This document shows positions 36,073 through 48,140 of a stretch of DNA of 64,000 bases, one piece after another. Under the pieces are notes generated by a model, which was given only the letters and a program-made list of their open reading frames with translations, did not search any database and was not told the origin of the DNA. Position 1 is the first letter of the stretch. Every line of letters begins with the position of its first letter. The DNA is from Tetradesmus obliquus. Its lineage: Eukaryota > Chlorophyta > Chlorophyceae > Sphaeropleales > Scenedesmaceae. Where the stretch lies: the NCBI GenBank assembly GCA_030272155.1, contig CP126206.1, positions 2,604,001 through 2,668,000 on the forward strand. Reading direction: 5' to 3'. Made by a program: the position numbers and the translations under genes.

Positions 36073-37139
36073 TCAAGCCTTTGTGCCTGATGTGGCAGCA
36101 GCTGCTGCAGCTGCAGCAGCAGCAAGACGGCAGATCTCTCGAGATTTGCCTGCGACGAGATTAGCATCTGCTGCTGCTGCTGCAGTTGCTGCTGCAGAAT
36201 TTGACACCAATCCAAAAGTATGCTGTGTGAGTCCAATGGTCACTGTTGTAGTGGACAACAATCTGTCAACAACAGTGAAAAAGGGTGGGTGCTGGGATGA
36301 GCGTTGTCTGGCTCTCCTGCAGGAGCTGGTGTGTGACTGCAGCAGGAATGTGCGTGGTGTAGGAGATGGTCGATGCGGCTTTATTTGAATGTTTTAGCTG
36401 TGCACAGCTGCAGCTGCTTGTACTCCTGTGTTGCTGCATGGCCAACCAGCGATCCGTGCCACTGCTGCTGCTGTGAGGCGTTGCTTAACCAGTCGGAACT
36501 TGAAGCAGACTCATACGTCGCTGTGAATGCGCTGTTATATGCACCACCAACTTGACGCTGCTTTCAAGGTGTTGCCGTGGTACTGTTTTTGAAGTACACT
36601 CCCGCACGCGTGAGGACGCGTCCGCGGGACGTCGTCGACCTTCCCCCTCACACTCCACATGGTAACAGTTTCGAAACCGAAGGGTCAAATCAGCATATAT
36701 GTCGTCAAAGCACATGCTATTGGGCACACCACCACCTTGCTTGCGTCAACACTGGACTAGCTATTGACGGTGCAAGTAAAGTTCACAGCGTCAAAGCAAA
36801 TCAAGTTACTGAGGCAGACTACGTTTCTGTTACAGGTAAGCCTGTGCTTGCAGCAGCACGCTAGTCCACACAGCGTACATGCATCAATGGTCAGTCAGCG
36901 TGAAGACACAGAGAGTACGCTTTCTTGGCAACGTCAGCACCCAATGGTTCATTCAACAACATGTATGAAGTAAAAAATGCGTATGAGGGCAGGAGTGTGC
37001 CCAGACGTATTGCACGCGCGCCAACTTGTTACCGGTCACAAAACGCTGCTCCTGCAAGCCTTGCATGCACTCCAAACGCTTTCAACACCTTCCAATGTGT
37101 CGCTTCTGGCACGCGTGCAGGTCTACTGTGCGAGGCATC
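36073..37139. other. Intergenic region, no gene recognised
   Basis: This stretch holds short CTG/CAG runs (about 36099-36125, 36168-36195) and a decayed echo of the AlkB gene tail (AGCAAGACGGCAG at 36121). No convincing coding sequence is seen. The right end precedes a signal-peptide start codon at 37140. Confidence 0.4.
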
Positions 37140-38873
37140 ATGAAGCTGCAGTTGACAGTGACACTGCTGCTTGTTGGGGCAGCAGCTGTGCTGGCAGGTG
37201 CGTCTACAACCAGAAACAGCAGCCATGCACGTACAAGAAAAACTAGAGCAAATCTCATGCAAAGCAGCAGCAGTCTTGCTGTCGCTGCATGCCGCACTGG
37301 GCTCCAATCCTCAGCATCCCAGGTAGTACCCTTCCAATCACCAGCCCCAACACACCACAATGCCGACACTGCCACATCTGCTGCTGTCTGGAAACCCACC
37401 CACTTACATGGCCATATGCCTCACATGGCCATATGCCTCACATGGCCATATGCCTCACATGGCCATATGCCTCACATGGCCATATGCCTCACATGGCCAT
37501 ATGCCTCACACCATGCACTGATTGTTCTCTTTTTTCCTGCAGGCACAGCATCCGTGGATAAGGTTGATGCTGCTCAGTTTGGCGGCCGCAACGGCGTGAG
37601 GGGCAACATGCCTGGCGGGGGCTCCTGGCTGGATGCACCAGGCAGGATGTGGCAGGGCAGGAAGATGCTGGGTGAGTGTTACAACAGGGTAGCTTAAACA
37701 GCAAGGTACATGTGGCTTTTTTATAAGTGTTAAGAAGCTGCGCCTAGTGGGGGCTCCTGGCTGGATGCACCCGGCAGGATGTGGCAGGGCAGGTAGATGC
37801 TGGGTGAGTGAGGAGACAACAGCAACTGCTTACCAGCATTGCTTGTCGCTGTGGAGGAGCACCTGTGCCTGGGATCAGTGTGTGGCGGGGTTCGGCAGTG
37901 CTGAGTGGGTAGACTGTCAGCAGCAACGCTTGCCAAACATGCCAACAGCGCTGCTGGGAAAATGCACCAGGAATGTTTGTGCTGATGTGACGCCAGTCGC
38001 TGGCTCCCGTTAATGAAGTCTAACATGTATACCACCTGCCCACCACCGCCGCCGCTGCTGCTGCTGCTGCTGCTGCTGCCTGCAGGCATCCAGTGCGGCT
38101 GGCGCTGCAACATGCCCCAGTCAACAGGCAGGACCTGGCAGAACAGCGGGCCTGGTCGCATCTGGCAGAGGTCTGGTGGCAGCAGCTTCCGCTACCTGCT
38201 CTGTGAGTAACCCTTGGCCGCGATGACACTCCGTATTAGTCACTAGGCTTGTTGTAGCACCTGGCAGAACAGTGGGCATGGCCGCATCTGGCAGAGGTCT
38301 GGCGGCAGCAGCTTCCGCTACCTGCTCTGTTAGTAACCCTTAGCCCCGATTACTGCCCCCATTAGTAACTGGGCTTGCAGTAACACCTGGCAGAACGGCC
38401 GGCCTGGCCGCATCTGGCAGAGGACTGGCGGCACATCAGCTTCCGCTACCTGCTCTGTGACGAGACCTTAGCGACAATTCTGCCAACGGCTACTGTTGTC
38501 AAGTGCTGTAGGCAGCTGCATTTCTGCAGCCATCTGCCGCAACTTCTGCCGTGATGTGCTGCCTGCAACTATCTGTTGACGTGCACCTTCCTGCTGTCCT
38601 GCGCTGCCGCCAACCTGTACCTGCTGTCCCAGAATGCCTGCAGTGCTGTTGCTGACCACCTGCTTTGCTGTGCTGCCTGCATCCGCGCCTGCCTGCTGTC
38701 CTGCAGCCGTGACTGAGCAGAAGGCAGCACCCATCCCCGCTACAAGCAGCAAGAAGGAGGCGAGCCAGCAGCAGCAGAACAAGGAATCAGCACAGCAGTG
38801 GCGCAGCAGCATGCCATCCAGTGCCGGCAGGGGCTGGCAGGGCGGCAGCACCGGCCGCATCTGGCAGGGTTGA
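37140..38873 (+). CDS. Small secreted protein with GRxWQ repeats
   Basis: Exons: 37140-37197, 37543-37671, 38086-38202, 38707-38873; 156 residues, all junctions in phase 1. Exon 1 is almost exactly a signal peptide (MKLQLTVTLLLVGAAAVLAG). Each remaining exon carries one unit starting with MP and ending in GRxWQ: MPGGGSWLDAPGRMWQG (residues 42-58), MPQSTGRTWQNSGPGRIWQR (72-91) and MPSSAGRGWQGGSTGRIWQG (137-156, the C-terminus). Units 2 and 3 align over 20 residues. Basic residues follow units 1 and 2 (GRK; RS). Exon 4 begins with a Lys/Gln-rich linker. I do not recognise the family. A secreted peptide precursor or small wall/matrix protein is inference; the secretory signal and the repeats are directly visible. 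Confidence 0.65.
37408..37511 (+). repeat. 17-bp minisatellite in intron 1
   Basis: About six perfect head-to-tail units of ATGGCCATATGCCTCAC lie inside intron 1 of the GRxWQ gene. Confidence 0.9.
37747..38460 (+). repeat. Echo copies of exon 2 and exon 3 ends of the GRxWQ gene
   Basis: About 37747-37803 repeats the exon 2 end (real end 37671), with a stop where the real exon has a sense codon. About 38258-38330 and 38378-38457 repeat the exon 3 end (ACCTGGCAGAAC.G...), downstream of the real end at 38202. Confidence 0.8.
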
Positions 38874-40973
38874 AGGGTTTTGTGGGAGTTCATTGGGTGT
38901 TTATGGGAATAACTGTCCTGGAACCTTGACATAATAGTGATGAGTATTGGTTGAATGATGCTGGCTGCCAGCCCTGGGTTTAGTCTGTCTGACAAACAAA
39001 GGCACCTGGTTCGTTTTGTGGCGGAGAAACTGTTGCAATGCTGTTGCTGTGTGTGCTACCAGCATCTGTTGAGGTGTATTTTGCCTGGTATGGCATGCAG
39101 TGACCGGACGCACCCAAGCAAGCACATGTACTAGGATGTGCATCCAGCAGATAAGCCGTTGCATCACTGCATAAGAACAGGCTTGGGTATGCAGCTGCAA
39201 GCCGATTGGCTGCGGCAGTTTCCATTGGTTCTAGCACACAAGCCTGACGGGGCGCTCTGTGCATGCAAGCATGCAAGCACCATTTTCAGCATGAAATCTA
39301 ATAAGGCTATATTTAGGCATGCATCAACTGCATGGCTTTATTTTTTTATTATCATCAAGATGCACCCATTTTCCACTTGTAGAATAGGCACAATATCAAG
39401 ACGCAAAGGCATTGTTTGGGTTTGGATAGCATAAGCAGTACACTCTACAGCTCAAGGTTGATTGGCTGGCCCTGGCTGCAGCAGACGTGCTGTAAGCATC
39501 AAGTCCTGCAGCAGCAGCCTGCTGCAGTTGTATACCATTGATATGTTCTAGGGTGTCTGTGTTTCAATACAATACAATACACTTTTGGGACTGAACCCGA
39601 CCCCAGGCACTAGCCCAGCGAGCCGCTCCGCTCATGGGGGATAGTAGTAATTGTACCCAGTCTTTCCTTCGTTGTTTGGGCAATCGAAACCACCCGCGCA
39701 AGTCCGTCAATTCCAGTTGCTTTTTATCCCCAGCCACGGGCCATAGTCGGAAGCTTTTTAGGCCCAGCCACGGGCGGTTGGACCAGGACCACAGGCGGCT
39801 GGACCAGGAGGTTTCATTGTGATTGAAGTCCCATGTCAAGTCAGCGAGGTGTTCGGAGATAGTTTTGTGTGACAAGCTTGCTTGCTGCTTGCCGCATCAT
39901 TCCAAGAGCACGAATATCAACATCTGGCTGCCACGGTGTACTGCACAGCTCAGCTGTTCAGCCATACATGCGTCATGCATGCAGATTCACTGCAGCAGGC
40001 CATCAGCAGGGGGTTGTGCAGCAGGGGCCAGCAGCAGCAGCCTACCACTTTGCACATGTGCCTGGCATGCTGGGTGCTTGCAGCTCTGCAGCTGCCCTTT
40101 TGCAAGTGTGTGCTTGTCCTATCCGGGTTGCTCAGCAAATGCTGCAGCACCTTTTTTATACATGGGCACTGGCCACGGCAGCAAGTTGGCAAGTTGCCAT
40201 TGGCATGAGAGTGTCATGTACTATCACTTTTGAATATCAAATCTTGAAGAAGATTCTGCCTAATATATACATGTTTGAAGGAGGGATCCCAGCCATGGCT
40301 TCCAGGCAATGTGCATGACCTGCTGGCAGGTGACAACAATCCAGTAGCCTTTACAAATTGCTCGACTTGGTGTGCAGCAATGCAGACCTGAGCAGTTGTA
40401 TGAGCAGCACGTGCAGCGCTGCAGCACGTCTTCCAGCCAAAGTCAGGTGCAATACTGTGCCAAAACTGGCATGCACAGCAGGCAACCCAGCATTGTCAAA
40501 CCTCTCAGAGTCTGGCGCCGCTCCCACAACACCCAGATGCAGGAAGACCGTCTGACATCAACCCAAGATGGTGTGAGCAGGCTATGATACATTTGATACA
40601 AATTGCCATTGCAGGCACTTGCTTTGCAGGACACCAGCCTGGCGTGTGCCGGGTGCATCACGCACGGCATTCTGACCTGTGTTGACCTTTGTTGACCTGT
40701 GTTGACCAGGCCACGGCACATGGGACGCACCTCAAGCAAACACACGCAACATCTGACATGTTGGAGCTCCAATGTGCGTACTACGAGCAACCACGCCGAC
40801 TAAACCTGGCCAGAGACCCTGGCACACCTGTGCTCCCACCCAGCAAGACAACGTTAACGTTCGCAATCGGCAGGAGTGCACAACACATTTCGTTCAAAAA
40901 TTTATAGTTCGGCGTTGTCTGCTGTTTCGATCTCGAGTTGCGGGGCGTGCTTGCGGAGCAGCACAGCAGCAGC
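38874..40973. other. Intergenic region, no gene recognised
   Basis: About 2.1 kb without a supportable gene. A short AATAC repeat sits at about 39575-39594, followed by 39600-39860, which has an open frame on the minus strand but no recognisable family. A TTGACCTGTG triplication lies at about 40675-40708. The right end holds the putative promoter of the TOC34-like gene. Confidence 0.4.
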
Positions 40974-43900
40974 ATGGCGCCTCGTCCCGAGGATGAACTG
41001 ATTGGGGATGAGGATGAATACGAAGAAGAGTATGAGGAGGAATACGAAGACGAGTTAGAGGAGGTGGAGGAGCTGGAGCTCGCTGCAGGTACGGTGACGG
41101 CTTGCCTCTGCTGCGAATGCAGACACCCTGGGTAGCAGCGGTGCACATAGAACGTTCCGATGATACTTTTTTATTGGTTGTATACGTTTTGCATACGTTC
41201 GACAGCGCTGCGCCAGATCTTGATGTCCTTGCTGCTGTGAGCAGCAGCAGCAGCACTGGCAAATGCTGTCTGCCTTTGGCTTGAGCCTGGCAAATGCAGA
41301 GTGCTAGGTAGCTTACGGAAATGCTTATCTGCTCTCAGTATCGCTTTTGATGCCTTGCTGTCCGTCAATCGGCCGTTCAGGGCTGTTGTGCTGGCTTCAT
41401 CATCTAGCAAATGCAACTGTCATGCAAGCAACAGCATCTTTGCTACGCAGCAAACCCATCAAATCTAGTCAGTTATAGCCAGCAAGCTTGCTCCCAACCT
41501 ACACACTTTCAGCTCCTGCCCTTGCTTTTATATGCTGCAGAAGCAGCAGCTGGCCAGGCAGCAGCAGCAGCAGCAGCAGACCCTCAGGATGATGAGGAAG
41601 TAACAGAAGGAGATGAGGATGATGATGAGGGCAGCACTGAGGAGGAGGAGGAGTCAGAAGATGACAATGAAGTGGCTCAGGACTGGACTGGCCTGCGCCT
41701 CATCCCGGTGAGTTGGGTATTGCTTGGTCTCTTGTAGCTGCTGGGGAGACGTTGTGAGGGCGACACACCGCTTGCATGAGAATGTCCTCACACTGTGCAC
41801 AGCACCAAACAGCTAGCGAGTGATGTGTGAAGCTGAGCATTGCAAGAGGATAATGCGGTGGGTTAGGACTGGACACGGCTGCGCCTCATCCCGGTGCGTC
41901 TGCAGTAATGTGGTAAAAGTGCAAGGCAACAAGCAAGTAATGTGTGTATGTAGCATAGCTTGCTGACAATGAGGTGGCTCAGGACTGGAATGGCCTGCGC
42001 CTCATCCCGGCCAGCCTGCTTTGCTGCAGCAGCGGCAGCAGCAGCAGCAGGAAAGCAGGCTCATATAGTGCAGCAGCAGCAGCAGCAGCCACTGCAGCAT
42101 GTTGCGAGGCTTGCTCGCGCTGGCAGGGTCTCTAACTATCAACCCAGAAACACTGTGCGCAGCAACACAGCAGTAGACAGCTGGAACAGCAACAAGGTGC
42201 TATCAGCGGCCACAGCAGCAGCAACAGCAGCGGGAGCTTGCTGCAATGTGATGCGCCTGCCTTTCTAAAACCTGCTGCAACTGCCTTTCTAAACCCTTCT
42301 GCAGGAGGCCGACCAGCTGCTGGACATCCTTGCACAGCTGAAGCAGGACGGCCGCAAGCAGCTCACGCTGCTGCTGCTGGGCAAGAGCGGCAGCGGCAAG
42401 AGCAGCACGCTGAACAGCCTACTTGGGGAGAAGGCTGCAGCGGTCAGCGCCTTTAAGCTGCAGCCAGACACGGAGAGCAGCACCACCTACCTGCGGCAGG
42501 TGCGGTGCATTCGCTGATCTTGCGATTGTGTTGACTTCATTTAATTAGAGGCAAGGCCATGTTGCACCTGGTGCTGCTGGGGGTGTTTTGTTGCCGACAC
42601 AGAGATGTGCCATGCGTGCGTTGCTGACTTGCGGCCTCAGATCGCACCAGCAATATTGCCATCAGCCCTGGCACTGGTCTGCTGTGTGTCACTGCTGTCA
42701 CCGGTGTCACTGGTTGCGTGCAGGTGTCACTGGTGGGGTGCAGGTGTTACTGGGTGAACTTGAGGTGAACTTGACGGTGGCCTTCGTGAACATCGTAGAC
42801 TTTGTGAAGATCGTATACGTTCCTCTTGACCTCACTGCCTGCTTTGGTTGTGGCACTGCTGCTGCTGCTGCTGCTGCTGCAGGTGTCACTGGGTGACGCT
42901 GAGCTGGACGGGTTCAGGCTGAAGATCATAGACACCTGCGGCCTGGAGGACCCCGAGGCCGGTGACACCGTGAACTACACGGTGAGAAGCATCAGCTGGG
43001 CAGCAGAAGAAGACCACTGTGAAATTGCATGCAATGCCGTCAGTGTACTTTGGCAGCAGCCAGCAGCAGGAGCAGCAGCAGCAGTTAGGCGTGGTATGCA
43101 TGCTGGCGGCAGCGTACGTGTTGTGTGCAGTTCTAGTGTGTGACGCACACAGCTCTGCTCCTGCTGTTATGACTGCCTGGACGTTGCTGCTGACACAACC
43201 TGCCCCTGCTGCTGCTGCTGCTGCTGCCGCTGTGACCGCATGTTGTTGTTATGTAACAAAATACATGTTGTGTAACAGGCGCTGCAGCGCATCTCGGAGG
43301 ACATCAAGGGAGTGCCCATTGATGCGGTGCTGTACGTCGACAGGCTGGACCTGTACAGGGTGGAGCCACTGGACAAGCGGGTGAGTGTTATTTTGTGTAT
43401 TTAAACTGTCATGTAACATGTCATTTTGTAGTTTCACCTGATTTTTCTGCTTGCTGGCATATTGCTGTACCTTCAGCCATGTTTTGTGCACGCCGTGTGT
43501 CTAAGAGTGCACCACAGCTTGCTGCGGAGAGCCGAGCTGTTCACCACCTACACATGTGTACAAGCACTTTTCAACATCAACCTTCTCACCGTATGCCGGG
43601 CTGCCTGCTGCTACGCTGCTGCTGCAGATCATGCAGAGCATCAGCGAGACGTTTGGCCGCCGCATCTGGCAGAAGACGCTGCTGGTGCTCAGCCACGGCA
43701 ACCTGCCGCTGCCGCCACCAGGCACAACCTTTGGTGAGACACTGTTGCCTTTTTTCCCTTCAAAGGAGATCATTACTGTTGTGCTGCTGCTCGTGGTACT
43801 GGTGCTCAGCCACGGCAACCTGCCGCTGCCGCCCCAGGGCACCACGTTTGGTGAGGCGTCGTGGTGTTTTCACTGTCTTCAAAATGATCACTATTGTTGT

Positions 43901-45907
43901 TGCTGATGGTGATTATGCTGCTGCTGGTGCTCAGCCACGGCAACCTGCCGCTGCCGCCCCCAGGCACCACGTTTGGTGAGGCGGCAATTACCTTTACCAT
44001 ATATATCACTGCATACTTGATGTTTTTGTTGCTGCTGGTGCTCAGCCATGGCAGCCTGCCGCTGCCACCACCGCGCCACCACTTTTGGTTGGGCAGCAGC
44101 GCCATGATCATCAACAGTACTTCATGCCATGCTGTAATTAATCACCTCGTCATCGCAAGCAGTTGCTCATCCAGTGTGCCGTCTGTGCTGCTGTGCCCCG
44201 CAGAGACGTTCAGTGAGCGCCGCATCTCGCTGCTGCGCAAGGCCGTGCGCGGCGCCTTTTTCAAGCCAGCGCTGCCAGCTGTCATTGTGGAGAACAGCGA
44301 GGCATGCAAGGTGCGGTTCACGGATCCGGGTTTTAAATGCCTCATGGCCATTGGGCCATGGCCATTGGGCCATGGCCATTGGGCCATGGCCATTGGGTTG
44401 ATTTGGTTTCAACATACCGCCTAGGGCTTTAGTCACAGGCATTAGTCGCAAGGTGTGGCGGGGCTGGAAGTTCTGCAAGTGTGCGCGGGGCTTTCTTCAA
44501 GCCGGCGCTGCCCGCAGTCATTGTGGAGAACAGCGAGGCGTGCAAGGTGAGCTTGGTTGCAGGGTGTTGGTAGGACTGAGGGCTGTCTATTTTGCCCCAT
44601 CTGGGGGCTGTTTTTTCAAGCCGGCGCTGCCAGCTGTCATTGTGGAGAACAGCGAGGCATGCAAGGTGCGTGGTTGGGTGGTCATGGTTCCGTTTGTTGG
44701 ATGCCTGCTGTGGTTTAAAGGTACAGGGCTAGTCAGTGGTGAACGCTGCCGTGCGTGGGGCGTTCTTCAAGCCGGCGCTGCCTGCTGTCATTGTGAAGAA
44801 CAGCGAGGCATGCAAGGTGTGGCTTAAGTGTTGACGATACCGCCCAGGGCTTTAGTCACACAGGGTTAGCCACAGGGTTTGGGGGGCCGTGAGCTGTGCA
44901 GTTGAAGATGTGTGCGGCTCCTTTTTCTTGCCGGCGCTGCCTGCCGTCAGTATGGGGAGCAGTGAGGCGTGCGGGCGTGGGGCTCAGCTGTTTGCCTCCT
45001 GGGTGGTTGCCCTGTGGGGAGCTGCCGCTGTTGCTGCAACTCATCACTGCTGCTGCTGCTGCTGCTGCCGCAGGTTGACAGCGACCGCTGCCGCATCCTT
45101 CCCGACGGCTCTCGCTGGGTGGTTGACTTGTGGGGTGCAGCGGGTGACATGGCGCTGGGCAGCAAGCCGTACAGCTGGCGCAAGGGCATGGGCCGCAAGG
45201 GCGGCAGCAGCCTGAAGTGGCTCATCCCTGTTGTGGCTTATGGCCAGGTGAGAAAGAGTGATCAACTTGTGGAATAATGTGACCAGTGGTTGTAGATGTG
45301 CAACGTGTGTCAGGGCATGAACGGCAAACGCTAATCCCTGAGGTGGCGTACAGCCAGGTGAAGGCAAAGTGTGCCCAGTGTTCCGCAGAAAGTGTGACCA
45401 CTGAGTGAGCAGGGCCTGACCGGTGTCACTCTTCCCATGTCACACCATCGTCAGCATGCTGATCATCTCAGCTTGCCTGCTTGCTTGGTTTCAACCTAGC
45501 CCTGAATACATCAAGCTCTCTGTACAGTCTATGAAAATCTTGCTGCTGCTGCTGCTGCTGCAGTACCTGGCCTGGAAGACGCTGCTGCCGTGCCTGCAGA
45601 AGGAAGAAGACAAACAGGCTGCATTGTGCACCTCACTTTGCCCTCGCTTCACAACAACCATGACAACAAGCTTAACCCTGCTGAACCCTGCTGCTGCTGC
45701 CGCTAAACCCTGCTGCTGCTACAGTACCTGGCCTGGAAGACGCTGCTGCAGCCGCGCCTGCAGAAGGAGGAGGACAAGCAGGCGGAGGCGGATGCAGCAG
45801 CCTGGGCAGCCAAGGCGCAGGAGCGGCGGCGGCTGGGCATCGGCCCACCGCTGCAGCCTACCCCTGAGAACGCGTGGCGGCTGGAGCAGATGTACGACGA
45901 CGACTAG
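40974..45907 (+). CDS. TOC34: TOC34-like chloroplast outer-envelope import GTPase
   Basis: Exons: 40974-41088, 41541-41707, 42305-42499, 42883-42981, 43279-43380, 43628-43733, 44204-44310, 45074-45247, 45725-45907; 415 residues. The protein belongs to the AIG1/TOC paraseptin GTPases that receive preproteins at the plastid surface. Residues about 6-85 are very acidic (EDEYEEEYEEEYEDE). The family signature DWTGLRLIP precedes the G domain: P-loop GKSGSGKSS (about 120-128), switch II DTCG (about 176-179, usually DTPG), VDRLD (about 212-216), LSHG in the G5-like position, and VENSEACK. A C-terminal hydrophobic anchor (KWLIPVVAYGQYLAWKTLL, about 347-365) is followed by a charged tail ending YDDD. 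Length and a single C-terminal anchor fit TOC34 rather than TOC159, although the acidic arm resembles a short A-domain. Confidence 0.88.
41855..42010 (+). repeat. Echo copies of TOC34 exon 2 end
   Basis: The segment encoding DWTGLRLIP (real exon end 41707) is repeated at about 41860-41895 and 41963-42011. The second copy has lost its GT donor. Confidence 0.75.
42719..42882 (+). repeat. Decayed echoes of TOC34 exon 4 start, then (CTG)n
   Basis: Short copies of the exon 4 start (tgcag GTGTCACTGG) lie at about 42724 and 42744. A CTG tract (about 42857-42882) leads into the real acceptor at 42883. Confidence 0.6.
43786..44396 (+). repeat. Three echo copies of TOC34 exon 6 end and a 14-bp minisatellite
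   Basis: The exon 6 end encoding LVLSHGNLPLPPPGTTFG (real end 43733) recurs at about 43797-43851, 43922-43975 and 44031-44095. The first two keep a gtgag donor. In the next intron, 44345-44396 holds about four units of CCATGGCCATTGGG. Confidence 0.85.
44480..44975 (+). repeat. Four echo copies of TOC34 exon 7 end
   Basis: The exon 7 end encoding FFKPALPAVIVENSEACK (real end 44310) recurs at about 44480-44546, 44608-44665, 44750-44816 and 44915-44973. The first two retain donor-like GT(G/A) sequence after AAG; the last is the most diverged. Confidence 0.85.
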
Positions 45908-46020
45908 ATGTTTAGACCGGCATAACAGTGGATCAGCGGGTGTACCAGTGGTGTTGTTGGCATATGGCTGTTCAACTGGCGGGTGGCGGCTGGAGCATAT
46001 GTATGACGACGACCTAACCT
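45330..46020 (+). repeat. Echo copies of TOC34 exon 8 end, exon 9 start and gene tail
   Basis: 45333-45360 echoes the exon 8 end. About 45564-45622 is a copy of the exon 9 acceptor and start (TACCTGGCCTGGAAGACGCT), upstream of the real 45725. About 45975-46018 repeats the tail encoding WRLE.MYDDD after the stop at 45907. Confidence 0.75.
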
Positions 46021-46317
46021 CCGCTCAGCCACACGCGCATGTGTGCAAGTGCATGGCTTGTCAGGTGTGTTGCAGCAATGACCGGCAGCCGCCTGCGTGG
46101 GTGTGCCGGCGCATGTCTAATGCTGCCATGGGAGTGTTTGGCAGCTGCAACAGAGGCTACGCAGCAGGCTCGCATGTCTGTTACGGTGTATGTTCAGCCC
46201 CAGCACTGCCTGTGATGCAGTGCAAAGTGTGCGGCTGCTGGCGTGCCTCGCTTGCGACAAATGCATGGCTGTTGCAGGAGTGTGTGTGGCGCATCAGTGG
46301 GACCCTGTGTGCGGTGC

Positions 46318-46322
46318 TGTAA
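46318..46322 (+). terminator. Possible TGTAA poly(A) signal of the TOC34-like gene
   Basis: TGTAA, the usual green-algal polyadenylation element, lies about 410 bases after the stop. Only the pentamer supports this. Confidence 0.25.
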
Positions 46323-47014
46323 CATGCGCAACATAGTGCGCTGGTGCTGGTGCTGTGCTGTGCTGCAGCTGCACAGCGCTGTTGACAGCGTGCATGTTTC
46401 CAAGGAGGCTGCTATGTGACGTTGCACCATGCAGTCAGCTCAGCTTTACGTGGGGTGCTCAGCGGTGTGCTGCTGCTGCAGCCATGGGACCAAGCGTGTT
46501 TCTGTCGAGTTGTTTCAGGTGCTGCCGCAAGCTGAAAAGGAAAGCTGCTTTCAAAGCAGCTGCACTTTGCTGGTGTCACAGCGGCTGCCTTCGCAGCGTG
46601 TATGGACATCAGGCGCAGCTTTCATGCCAGAGCCTCGCCAACTCTGTAGGGAGCTGCTGCAGACAGGCTGCTGTGCAGCTCTTCACCTGTGAAAGGGCCC
46701 CACGGATCATGGCAGTGCATATTTTCATGTTGCGAGTCAGGCCGAAGGGGCTGCTAGTGCGGCTGCCGCCGTCAGCGTCCTCCACCTTGACATCAGTTCA
46801 GAGCCACATGTAACTATGTGTTCCTGTTTTCTGATGTCTCCTGTGCGCTACTGCACAATCGGCACTGATCACCATCGAACTACCAATCAAGCCATAGCAT
46901 TGACGCCTGCCAGGTGGCGGCCACCCCGTCCTCATCATTGCTGCCCACCATTGCATTGGCAGACTGCAAACCAAGGCGTATGCATTACGAATGACAATGA
47001 CACAAAGCACAAGC
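46323..47014. other. Convergent intergenic region
   Basis: Region between the 3' ends of the TOC34-like gene (+) and the HAD gene (-). About 46918-46962 is a diverged echo of internal sequence of the HAD last exon (compare 47112-47155). No gene is recognised in the rest. Confidence 0.45.
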
Positions 47015-47774
47015 TCACTGGCCGTCACCGCCGGCAGCAGCAGCAGCAGCAGCAACAGCCGGCACCGCAGTTGCAAGCCCTCGGGGCTGCAGCACATACT
47101 GCTGGATAGCCTGTGCCACCCCATCCTCATCATTACTGCCCACCACTGCATCAGCAACACCTTTCACTTTAGCACCGGCATTGCCCATGGCAACACCCAC
47201 AGCAGCCAGCTGCAGCATCTCAATGTCATTCTCGCCATCACCTAGCGCCAGCATGCCGGCAGGGTCCATGCCCAAATAGTCCAGCAGCCACGCGACGCCG
47301 GCACCTTTACTAGCGCCCAGCGGCAGCACCTACAGCACCAGCAGCAGACAAGGCAAAGTTGTTGAAACGGTATGGCCTGCATCGGTATACTTTGCTGCGT
47401 GCCTGCAGGACGCATGCCTAGATCGTCCAGCAGCCAGGCGACGCCAGCACCTTTGCTAGCGCCCAGCGGCAGCACCTGCAGCAGCAGCAGCCGCAGCAGG
47501 CAAGGCAAACTTGTCTAAATAGTATGGCCTGCATCAGTATATTTTGCTTCAGGTCTGCGGGACGCATGCCTAAATGGTCGAGCAGCCAGGCCGCGCCAGT
47601 ACCCTTACTTGCTCCCAGCGGCAGCACCTGTAGTCGCAACAGGCATGACGTACAGCTGTCTTGTTCTGTTTATAGATCTGTGGTGTGCGCAGAACCCAAG
47701 TCTTTTTGCGCACAAGCATTATGCATACGGGCCGGCAGTGGCGCAGCAGCACCAGCGATTCATTAAGCAGCGCA

Positions 47775-47819
<45 letters not shown>

Positions 47820-47835
47820 GCCGCTGCCGCCGCCG

Positions 47836-47866
<31 letters not shown>

Positions 47867-48106
47867 GTGCCTCACCTCCAGCATGCTGCTGAGTGCTGTG
47901 GTGCAGGAGGCACGACAACCCCTCGCACCCTAACAGCAGCTGCGGCTGTTGCTGTTGCTGCTGACACTGCTGCTGATGTCGCTGCTGCTCGAAACAAATC
48001 ACATCTCACCTCCAGCATGCCGCTGAGTGCAGTGGTGCAGGAAGCTCGCCCTGCCAGTGCTGCCTCAATGCCCGGCCTCACCACATCAATCACCGCCTGC
48101 AACATC

Positions 48107-48140
<34 letters not shown>

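Noticed and set aside
39564-39875. Minus-strand 103-residue frame as a gene or transposon fragment
   Set aside because: Basic and Trp-rich but with no recognisable domain, splice context or repeat partner in the window.
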